In this document: in pieces, positions 1 to 5,081 of the stretch
Layout: the number at the start of each line of letters is the position of its first letter
Numbering within the stretch: the stretch's first letter is position 1
NCBI GenBank assembly: GCA_045644025.1
Contig: JAZRGE010000117.1
Span: 1-6,218, forward strand
DNA length: 6,218 nt
Direction: 5' to 3'
Origin: JAZRGE01 sp045644025
GTDB lineage: Bacteria > Bacillota > Clostridia > Oscillospirales > Acutalibacteraceae
Program-made: the position numbers and the translations under genes
The notes under the pieces: model-generated
What the model saw: the letters and a program-made list of their open reading frames with translations, nothing else
Database searches by the model: none
Told to the model about the DNA's origin: nothing

Positions 1-1
1 T

Positions 2-196
2 TTGGAGTACCGCCTGCCGAACGGACAAACGGTAAAATTTCTTGATGATAATGCCACCTATCTTGGCAGTCAGTTAGAGTGTGCATTTGGCGGTGACCGC
101 TGTTTCGGAATTGTGGCGAATATGGAATTTATACTTGTTTGTACTTATGAAGAAAACGGTGAAAATCCAGAACTTGTTGTTTATAAAAAGAGATAA
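2..196 (+). CDS. 3' end of an unrecognised protein (partial)
   Basis: The frame is open to the left edge of the window and ends at a TAA, so this is most likely the C-terminal 64 residues or so of a longer protein. A TTG at position 2 could in principle be a start, but no ribosome binding site can be seen because the window begins there. The visible part is a mixed alpha/beta-looking soluble segment with no membrane stretch. It has three cysteines (one in LECAFGG, one in DRCFG, one in LVCTY) and a charged tail ending YKKR. I do not recognise the family and assign no function. Codons look more AT-rich (AAT, GAA, GTT) than in the genes to the right. An inverted repeat and a good terminator follow, so it appears to end its own transcription unit. 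Confidence 0.55.
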   Translation: MEYRLPNGQTVKFLDDNATYLGSQLECAFGGDRCFGIVANMEFILVCTYEENGENPELVVYKKR

Positions 197-210
197 TTTC
201 CCTCTTTTGC

Positions 211-234
211 TGATAGCAGCACATGCTGCTATCA
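211..234. repeat. Perfect inverted repeat, 11-bp arms
   Basis: TGATAGCAGCA and TGCTGCTATCA are exact reverse complements separated by CA. As RNA this would form a stable hairpin 14 nt after the stop codon of the left-edge gene. No U tract follows, so it is not by itself a classical rho-independent terminator. It could be an mRNA 3'-end stabiliser, an auxiliary terminator upstream of the one at 272-303, or a protein-binding palindrome. Confidence 0.6.
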
Positions 235-271
235 AAGAATCTAAGTAATTAAAGTTATAAAGTGAAATTAT

Positions 272-303
272 CCCTCTGTTGAGAAATCGGCAGAGGGGTT
301 TTT
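272..303 (+). terminator. Rho-independent terminator of the left-edge gene
   Basis: CCCTCTG (272-278) and CAGAGGG (291-297) form a 7-bp GC-rich stem around a 12-nt loop. A run of five T follows at 299-303. It lies about 75 nt after the stop of the upstream gene and directly before the promoter at 305, so it would insulate the two units. Confidence 0.75.
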
Positions 304-304
304 A

Positions 305-333
305 TTGACAAAAATTTTCGCTGGTGTTCTAAT
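305..333 (+). promoter_or_regulatory. Sigma-A type promoter of the candidate small RNA
   Basis: A perfect -35 TTGACA (305-310) is followed by a 17-bp spacer and a -10 TCTAAT (328-333, five of six matches to TATAAT). A TG motif at 325-326 gives an extended -10. Transcription would start near 339-341. No ORF with a believable ribosome binding site follows before the terminator at 479-510, which argues that the product is an RNA. Confidence 0.7.
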
Positions 334-339
334 ACGCTT

Positions 340-510
340 AGAAGTGTTGGGATGTTTCTTCCCGAGACACTTCTACAAGCGGCAGATTCCCCCAACGGCA
401 ATTGGAACCTATTCAGGGACTCTGCTGATTTTGTTTTCCACTTTTGCCGATGGCACCACAGGAGCAATTAGCAAAATTAAAAGCGAACGGTTTAACCGTT
501 CGCTTTTTTT
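340..510 (+). ncRNA. Candidate structured small RNA, about 170 nt
   Basis: The interval sits between a strong promoter and a strong terminator and has no plausible coding sequence. Hand folding gives consecutive local stems. P1 pairs TAGAAGTGT (339-347) with ACACTTCTA (367-375), with an inner GGGA/TCCC pairing. P2 pairs 380-386 with 421-427 (one G-U), then CCC/GGG (389-391/416-418), and is capped by CCAA/TTGG (392-395/402-405). P3 pairs ATTTTG (428-433) with CAAAAT (472-477) and encloses a TGCC/GGCA hairpin near 445-455. The terminator hairpin closes the 3' end. A run of five C (389-393) lies in P2. I could not match this to tmRNA, RNase P RNA, SRP RNA or 6S RNA; 6S would need pairing of the 5' and 3' ends, which is absent. 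The start is inferred from promoter spacing and the function is unknown. Confidence 0.5.
479..510. terminator. Bidirectional terminator shared by the small RNA and the rodA-like gene
   Basis: AAAAGCGAACGGTT (479-492) and AACCGTTCGCTTTT (494-507) are perfect complements, giving a long stem with a GCGAACGG/CCGTTCGC core. On the plus strand it ends in a run of seven T (504-510). On the minus strand it ends in TTTT AA TTTT. The minus-strand stem begins 1-2 nt after the stop codon of the rodA-like gene, so the one hairpin can end both convergent transcripts. Confidence 0.85.
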
Positions 511-1642
511 AATCTCTCAGATAAATTGTTCTGGAATTTCGGTTCATATAAACGCTTAGCACGGGGCCTATGCCCAGCAGCGTGCAGGCGAGGGATGATC
601 CGCCGGAGCTAAAGAAGGGAAGCGTGATTCCCACAACGGGCAGAAGCGAGATGCACATTCCGATATTGATAATGCATTGCGAAGCCAGCATTGCAAAATA
701 TCCCACGCAGATATAGGAACCGAGATCATCGGTGGATTTTTTGGAAATATAAAGTATTCTAAGGCAGATTCCGCTGAGCAGCGCCACAACCACAAGGCAG
801 CCAAACAATCCGAATTCTTCGCCGATGGAGGAGAAGATGAAATCGTTGTAGCCTTCGGGGATATTGCCTTTTTGCACAAGCTGGCCCTTAAAAATGCCTT
901 GGCCGAAGAAGCCGCCGCCTGCCATCGCGATTCTGGCGCGCCATTGCTGCCAGTCGTCTCCCCAAAGGTCGTCTTCCAGATCCAGCATGGAAAGTATGCG
1001 GCCCTGCTGGGCATCGTTCATCACAAGGAAGTATATAATGGGCAGCATCACCAGCACAGCCACTCCGGCGATTATAAAATATCTGGCTTTGAGCCCTGCG
1101 GCAGCCAGCATAGCCAGCACCATAAAAGCAAATATCATTGCTGTGCCGTCGTCGCCCTGGAAGTGCACCAAGAGCACGGGGAAGGCCGCATGCAGGCACA
1201 CGGGCAACAGAATTTTGAGATTGTTTATCCTATCCTTAACAGCGCTAAGATGAGCCGCAAAGGTGATCATAAAAGCCAGCTTCATAAGCTCGGCAGGCTG
1301 AAAATACATTCCGCCCGGCAGAGCCAGCCAGGCTTTATCGTCGGTTCCTGCAGGAGCGTAGCCCACGTAGAAGGTGAGCAGCACGGGCACAACGCCCACA
1401 ACGGCCAGCACAGGCCACCATTTGGCCAGCTTGCGGTAGTCTACTCCGGAAGCAACTATTGCGGCCACAAGGCCCAAAACAAGGGCCAGAGCTTGAGTCA
1501 TAAACTGCCTGTTGGTGCCGATGAATTGGGTGGCGGAGAGAACGGCTATACATCCATAGCCCGAAGCTAATATGCAAAGCAGGAAAAGCACTTTATCGCA
1601 TTCGCGGATATAGTCGGCAATAGCGCCGAGTATTCTTCTCAT
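509..1642 (-). CDS. rodA: SEDS-family peptidoglycan glycosyltransferase, RodA-like (RodA/FtsW/SpoVE)
   Basis: This 377-residue polytopic membrane protein matches the SEDS family in length and layout. SEDS proteins polymerise lipid II into glycan strands, usually with a class B penicillin-binding protein. Visible motifs are QPAELMKL (115-122), QGDDGT (162-167, the usual QPDLGT position), GRI followed by LDLEDD (214-225), IAMAGGGFFGQGI (238-250), DFIFSSIGEEFG (267-278) and LPVVGITLPFFSSGGSS (334-350). Asp267 aligns with the catalytic Asp in the large extracellular loop of characterised RodA proteins. About ten hydrophobic segments are apparent. The ATG start is fixed by GGAGGTGA four nt upstream (1647-1654). 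It is the second gene of an operon, 31 nt after the GH25 gene. Oddities are YND where HTD/HSD is usual, and SSGGSS where SYGGSS is usual. RodA is preferred over FtsW or SpoVE only by general resemblance and by the lack of cell-division neighbours; the SEDS assignment itself is secure. Confidence 0.87.
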   Translation of the reverse strand: MRRILGAIADYIRECDKVLFLLCILASGYGCIAVLSATQFIGTNRQFMTQALALVLGLVAAIVASGVDYRKLAKWWPVLAVVGVVPVLLTFYVGYAPAGTDDKAWLALPGGMYFQPAELMKLAFMITFAAHLSAVKDRINNLKILLPVCLHAAFPVLLVHFQGDDGTAMIFAFMVLAMLAAAGLKARYFIIAGVAVLVMLPIIYFLVMNDAQQGRILSMLDLEDDLWGDDWQQWRARIAMAGGGFFGQGIFKGQLVQKGNIPEGYNDFIFSSIGEEFGLFGCLVVVALLSGICLRILYISKKSTDDLGSYICVGYFAMLASQCIINIGMCISLLPVVGITLPFFSSGGSSLACTLLGIGPVLSVYMNRNSRTIYLRD

Positions 1643-1673
1643 TCCGTCACCTCCGTATCGTTAGTTTAGTGTT

Positions 1674-2705
1674 TTACTTATTTTTGGGAATAAACATAAG
1701 GCTTAGATCGGCGCCTGTGTAAATGCCGTTTACCTTGCCGCTTTCGGTGTACTGCCACATAAGCATATCGTAGGGGAAGAAGGGCTTTGAGGTGTACTGG
1801 GCAAACCATTTCGGATATTTTTCCAGTTTATCAAGCTCCAGCTTATCGCACATCCACTCAATATTTCCGTAGACCATAGGAGTATGCCCTGCGGCGGCAA
1901 TTCTTTCGCAAAAAGCGGTGGTGATTTCGGTGATTTGTTTGGCCGAAAGATTATTAGCTCTGGCATCCACTCCCTCGATTATCTCCATATCGAAGACAAT
2001 GGGCAGAGTGACATTATAGGCAGATATTTTATTGAGAACGTATTCGGCCTCGGCTACGGCCTCTTCGGGGGTGATGGCCTGGGAGAAGAAATAAACTCCC
2101 ACATCCAACCCTGCAGCAATAGCGCCCGAGATATTGGAATAGAAATAGCTGTCGGTCTTAAGATCGCCGCTCGCACCATAGCCACGATAGCCAAGGCGGA
2201 TAATAGCGGCGCCCACGCCGTCTCCTGCAACGGCAGACCAATTCACGCTGCCCTGATATTGGGAGACATCCACAACGGTCTTTACATCGTAGAGATCGTT
2301 TTCGGCATACGTTTTGCGGCCGTTTACATCGGAAATAAGGCTTGTATCCACCGAGTTCATCTTAAGGGCGTTGTTGATAGGTGAGTAGCAGATGCCGCTG
2401 TCGTTCTTATAAACAATGGCATCGGTGATAAACTGCTGGATAAAGTGAATATTTACACCGTAGCGGGCAGCATAGTCCTTGAATTTCTCGATAGGGATCA
2501 TTTCTTCATCAATAATGCGCTGCTTTTCGGCAATGGTGCCGCGCTGACTTTTAATGGCGGCTTTATAGTTGCCCTCTCTTTTAAGCACAATGGCACAGCA
2601 CACACATCCTGCAATGCAAAGCAGCAGGGAAAAGGCGGTGAGAAGAGCTATAATAATATGAAGTTTTTTTATTCTTTTATTAATTCTGGGGGTAAGTTCG
2701 TTCAA
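1674..2705 (-). CDS. Membrane-anchored GH25 (lysozyme/muramidase) family protein
   Basis: From a TTG start this is 343 residues. The N terminus is basic (RINKRIKK, 7-14), followed by one hydrophobic segment (about 15-41). A charged, probably helical linker follows (about 44-75), then a roughly 60-residue region of unknown nature, then a C-terminal GH25 domain from about residue 144. GH25 hallmarks are DVSQYQG (146-152), AIIRLGYRGYG (167-177), DVGVYFFSQA (201-210), the catalytic D-x-E in FDMEI (Asp239, Glu241), YGN..W (279-284) and MWQYT (316-320). GH25 enzymes cleave the beta-1,4 bond between MurNAc and GlcNAc. The active-site pair is intact, so an active enzyme facing the wall is likely. IAGC at 31-34 resembles a lipobox, but hydrophobicity continues past Cys34, so a type II membrane anchor is at least as likely. 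It heads the operon with the RodA-like gene. Family confident; exact role unknown. Confidence 0.88.
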   Translation of the reverse strand: MNELTPRINKRIKKLHIIIALLTAFSLLLCIAGCVCCAIVLKREGNYKAAIKSQRGTIAEKQRIIDEEMIPIEKFKDYAARYGVNIHFIQQFITDAIVYKNDSGICYSPINNALKMNSVDTSLISDVNGRKTYAENDLYDVKTVVDVSQYQGSVNWSAVAGDGVGAAIIRLGYRGYGASGDLKTDSYFYSNISGAIAAGLDVGVYFFSQAITPEEAVAEAEYVLNKISAYNVTLPIVFDMEIIEGVDARANNLSAKQITEITTAFCERIAAAGHTPMVYGNIEWMCDKLELDKLEKYPKWFAQYTSKPFFPYDMLMWQYTESGKVNGIYTGADLSLMFIPKNK

Positions 2706-2717
2706 TTCAAACACCTC
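2703..2717 (-). promoter_or_regulatory. Ribosome binding site that decides a TTG start for the GH25 gene
   Basis: On the minus strand GAGGTG (2717-2712) lies six nt before TTG (2705-2703), which is in frame with the GH25 protein. The longer reading from TTG at 2756 and the ATG at 2729 both lack a ribosome binding site. They also overlap the -35 and -10 boxes of the gene's own promoter, so they should not be in the mRNA. The protein therefore starts M-N-E-L-T-P-R. Confidence 0.75.
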
Positions 2718-2724
2718 GAAAAAA

Positions 2725-2753
2725 ATCATACCACAACGCTTCGTTTTTTTCAA
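2725..2753 (-). promoter_or_regulatory. Sigma-A type promoter of the GH25-rodA operon
   Basis: Reading the minus strand, TTGAAA (2753-2748) is followed by exactly 17 bp and TATGAT (2730-2725). Each box differs from consensus at one position. The predicted start is near 2717-2720, so the mRNA would begin almost at the Shine-Dalgarno sequence, with a 5' leader of only about 12-16 nt. Confidence 0.7.
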
Positions 2754-2773
2754 CAAAATGCGTCCGATAATTT

Positions 2774-2800
2774 ATTGAAAAAATTCAATTCGTCAAATTG
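2774..2800. promoter_or_regulatory. Overlapping dyads between the divergent promoters (possible operator)
   Basis: ATTGAA (2774-2779) and TTCAAT (2784-2789) are inverted around AAAA. CAATT (2786-2790) and AATTG (2796-2800) form a second, overlapping dyad. Both lie in the 67-bp gap between the -35 boxes of the GH25 and murA promoters, where a regulator could act on both. AT-rich DNA forms such short dyads by chance, so this is only a candidate. Confidence 0.25.
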
Positions 2801-2820
2801 TGCTGCTGCGGTAAAAATAA

Positions 2821-2849
2821 TTGACAATTCTACCAAATGTATGTATAAT
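2821..2849 (+). promoter_or_regulatory. Perfect-consensus sigma-A promoter of murA
   Basis: TTGACA (2821-2826), a 17-bp spacer and TATAAT (2844-2849) match the housekeeping consensus at every position. Transcription should start near 2856, leaving a leader of about 92 nt before the murA start. No regulatory element of a known class is recognised in that leader. A weak stem, AATTGGTAT (2859-2867) with GTATCAATT (2891-2899), is possible. Confidence 0.88.
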
Positions 2850-2932
2850 TGAAAAGGTAATTGGTATATTTAGCGTTTTGTGAACATACGGTATCAATTC
2901 GGGCATACTAGAATTAATCAATAAAATGATTT

Positions 2933-2950
2933 AAGGAAGTGCCGATTTTG
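2933..2950 (+). promoter_or_regulatory. Ribosome binding site that decides a TTG start for murA
   Basis: AAGGAAG (2933-2939) is eight nt before TTG at 2948-2950. The alternative in-frame GTG at 2939 overlaps this Shine-Dalgarno sequence and so cannot be served by it. Starting at TTG gives M-D-K-I-I-I-N-G-G, the usual MurA N terminus. Confidence 0.75.
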
Positions 2951-4234
2951 GATAAGATCATTATTAACGGCGGCCGTCCCCTTAAAGGAGAGGTCTTTAT
3001 AAGCGGTGCAAAGAACGCGGCGGTAGCTATCTTACCGGCCGTGCTTTTGTGCAACGAGCCTTGCCGTATTGAAAATATTCCCGAGATCTCCGATGTGGCC
3101 ACCCTTATCCGCATTATCTATGAATTAGGCGGTAAAGTTAAGGTTATCAACAGCAACACGGTGGAGATCGATCCGAAGAACATAAATTCCTTTGTGGTTT
3201 CGGCCGATATGAGCCGCAGAATGCGTGCCAGCAGCTATTTTATAGGCGCAATGCTGGGCAGATTCAATAAGGCGCGAATAGCTCCTCCCGGCGGCTGTGA
3301 TTTCGGCGTGCGCCCCATAGATCAGCATATAAAAGGATTCGAGGCATTGGGAGCAAAGGTGATCATTGATAACGGAATGGTGGATGCCAGAGCCGTGCGT
3401 CTCACAGGCGCCCCCATTTATCTCGACGTGGTATCGGTTGGTGCCACCATCAACATTATGCTTGCCGCAGTTAAGGCTCAAGGCCTCACTGTTATCGAAA
3501 ACGCCGCACGCGAGCCTCATATAGTGGATCTGGCCAACTTCCTCAACTCTATGGGCGCCGATATAATGGGCGCAGGCACAAACGTGATAAAGATCCGCGG
3601 CGTGGAAGAGCTTCATGGCACAACCTACAGTATCATCCCCGATCAGATCGAGGCCGGCACCTATATGGTGGCCGCAGCTGCCACCGGCGGCGATGTGCTT
3701 ATAAGGAACGTTATTCCCAAGCATCTTGAATCTATCAGTGCCAAGCTGGAAGAAATGGGTGTCACTATAGAGGAATACGATGAAGAAGTAAGGGTAGTGG
3801 CCAACGGCCGCCCCAAGCACTGCAATGTGAAGACATTGCCTCACCCCGGCCTCCCCACGGATATGCAGCCCCAGATCACCACAATGCTGGCTATTGCGCA
3901 GGGCACAAGCATTATCACCGAAGGCGTTTGGGATAATCGCTTCCGCTATGTAGATCAGTTGGCCTTGATGGGCGCAGATATAAAGGTGGATGGCAAGGTT
4001 GCCGTGGTGAACGGTGTGGATTCCCTTAAGGCTTCTCCGCTCAGGGCTTATGATCTAAGAGCGGGCGCGGCAATGGTTATCGGTGCGCTGATGGCTGAGG
4101 GTGAAAGCACTGTGGAAAATATCGAGTATATCGATCGCGGATATGAAAAAATTGTAGAAAAGCTCACAGCCTTGGGTGCAGATATTAAGAGGGTGACATA
4201 TCCCGAGCCTTTTGCTGTGAACGAAGCATTATAA
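2948..4234 (+). CDS. murA: UDP-N-acetylglucosamine 1-carboxyvinyltransferase (MurA)
   Basis: A cytoplasmic 428-residue enzyme that transfers the enolpyruvyl group of phosphoenolpyruvate to UDP-GlcNAc, the first committed step of peptidoglycan precursor synthesis. Length and motifs match the family throughout. SGAKNAA carries Lys22 and Asn23. GGCDFGVRPIDQH (115-127) carries the active-site Cys117, the residue alkylated by fosfomycin, so the natural Cys-to-Asp resistance form is absent. PTDMQPQ holds the catalytic Asp305, NRFRYVDQLALMGADI lies near 330-345, and RGYEKIVEKL supplies Arg397. With the TTG start, Lys22, Asn23, Asp305 and Arg397 fall on the numbers used for E. coli MurA, which supports that start. 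It is transcribed from its own consensus promoter, divergent from the GH25-rodA operon. Firmicutes often have two paralogues (murAA/murAB); which one this is cannot be told here. Confidence 0.97.
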   Translation: MDKIIINGGRPLKGEVFISGAKNAAVAILPAVLLCNEPCRIENIPEISDVATLIRIIYELGGKVKVINSNTVEIDPKNINSFVVSADMSRRMRASSYFIGAMLGRFNKARIAPPGGCDFGVRPIDQHIKGFEALGAKVIIDNGMVDARAVRLTGAPIYLDVVSVGATINIMLAAVKAQGLTVIENAAREPHIVDLANFLNSMGADIMGAGTNVIKIRGVEELHGTTYSIIPDQIEAGTYMVAAAATGGDVLIRNVIPKHLESISAKLEEMGVTIEEYDEEVRVVANGRPKHCNVKTLPHPGLPTDMQPQITTMLAIAQGTSIITEGVWDNRFRYVDQLALMGADIKVDGKVAVVNGVDSLKASPLRAYDLRAGAAMVIGALMAEGESTVENIEYIDRGYEKIVEKLTALGADIKRVTYPEPFAVNEAL

Positions 4235-4240
4235 TAAAAA

Positions 4241-4268
4241 GGGACAGATGCGAGCGTCTGTCCCATTT
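4241..4268 (+). terminator. Strong hairpin after murA with a poor U tract
   Basis: GGGACAGATG (4241-4250) pairs with CGTCTGTCCC (4255-4264), ten bp with one T-G pair, around a CGAG loop. The downstream sequence is ATTTCT, a weak U tract for plus-strand termination. The minus strand has TTTTT after the stem, but no minus-strand gene ends here. It probably gives partial termination between murA and walJ, or acts as an mRNA-stabilising/processing hairpin. Confidence 0.5.
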
Positions 4269-4296
4269 CTATAATAAAGGCGGTTTTAGGAATAAT

Positions 4297-5079
4297 ATGG
4301 CAAAGATATTTCCAATGTTCAGCGGCAGCAGCGGAAACGCCACGTTTGTTGGGGGAGGCGGTGCAGCTGTGCTTGTTGATGCAGGCCACAGCGCCACGTC
4401 TATCCTTAAAAAACTGGAAAATCACAACATAAATATCTGTGATGTAAAGGGTATCTTTATCACCCACGAGCACACAGATCATATTAAGGGCCTTCCTCTT
4501 CTCGTGAAGCGCACGGGGATTCCTGTTTATGCCACAAGTGGCACGGCCGAGGCAATAGAGCAGATTTATCCCGAATTAACGGTGGAAAGAATCGATGGTT
4601 GTGTGGAACTTGAAGGCATAAAAGTGTGCTCGTTTGCCACATCCCACGATAGCGCTCAGTCTTGCGGCTACAGAATAGAGTTGCCTGATGGGCTAAAATT
4701 TGCCGTGTGCACCGATTTAGGCTATGTGAGCGAAGATGTAAAAGTATCTCTCTGCGGCTGCGATGCCGTGCTGATTGAATCCAATCACGATGTGATGATG
4801 CTGCAAAACGGACCCTATCCGTTTGATCTTAAGTGCCGTATAGCAGGGGAGAGAGGTCATCTTTCCAATGCAGCCTGCGCGGCCTGCTTGCCTGAAATCG
4901 TGAAGAGTGGCGCCACAAGGATAATTCTCGGCCACATCAGCCGTGAGAACAACACTCCCGAAGTGGCGCTTGCCTGTGCCAGATCCACCCTTATCGAAAC
5001 GGGGCTTCGGGAAGACTACGATTACATACTTCGCGCCGCCGCACCCGACGGCGATGAGATTTTTTATATTTCGAGGTAA
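4297..5079 (+). CDS. walJ: WalJ/YycJ-family metallo-beta-lactamase-fold hydrolase
   Basis: A 260-residue cytoplasmic protein with no signal peptide. It has the metallo-beta-lactamase metal-site motifs: THEHTDH (56-62, the HxHxDH signature), SHDS (116-119), a metal-ligand Asp in TDLGY (Asp140), ESNHD (161-165) and LGHISREN (211-218). The N-terminal FSGSSGN (8-14) and GHLSN (187-191) are characteristic of the YycJ branch. In Bacillus this gene sits in the walRK cluster near rlmH and is linked to cell-wall/DNA-replication coordination; its substrate is unsettled (a nucleic-acid phosphodiesterase activity is often proposed). Here no walRK genes are visible, but rlmH follows two nt after the stop, which supports the assignment. 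The ATG is preceded by AGGA with a five-nt gap. It lies 62 nt after murA beyond a hairpin; no convincing separate promoter is seen. Confidence 0.85.
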   Translation: MAKIFPMFSGSSGNATFVGGGGAAVLVDAGHSATSILKKLENHNINICDVKGIFITHEHTDHIKGLPLLVKRTGIPVYATSGTAEAIEQIYPELTVERIDGCVELEGIKVCSFATSHDSAQSCGYRIELPDGLKFAVCTDLGYVSEDVKVSLCGCDAVLIESNHDVMMLQNGPYPFDLKCRIAGERGHLSNAACAACLPEIVKSGATRIILGHISRENNTPEVALACARSTLIETGLREDYDYILRAAAPDGDEIFYISR

Positions 5080-5081
5080 TT

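Noticed and set aside
340..510. Small RNA as 6S RNA, SRP RNA, tmRNA, T-box or another known riboswitch
   Set aside because: There is no end-to-end long hairpin (6S), no SRP apical GGAA-type domain, no tRNA-like ends and no T-box GGTGG-ACC sequence. No downstream gene lies on the same strand for a riboswitch to control.
305..559. 84-codon plus-strand ORF starting at TTG inside the -35 box
   Set aside because: A G-rich stretch precedes it, but its start lies in the promoter, so the mRNA would not contain it. It reads straight through the bidirectional terminator into the antisense of rodA.
677..1570. 297-codon plus-strand ORF
   Set aside because: It is antisense to the rodA-like gene, low in complexity (rich in His/Gln/Ser), has no ribosome binding site and matches no family. 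It is a shadow of the biased codons of the opposite strand.
2445..2852. 135-codon plus-strand ORF over the GH25 5' end and promoter region
   Set aside because: It is antisense to the GH25 N terminus and crosses both divergent promoters, with no ribosome binding site.
2939..2947. GTG start for murA three codons upstream
   Set aside because: The only Shine-Dalgarno sequence overlaps this GTG. TTG at 2948 has correct spacing and gives the family N terminus and residue numbering.
3125..3844. 239-codon minus-strand ORF
   Set aside because: It lies entirely inside murA on the opposite strand. The composition is typical of an antisense shadow and there is no start signal.
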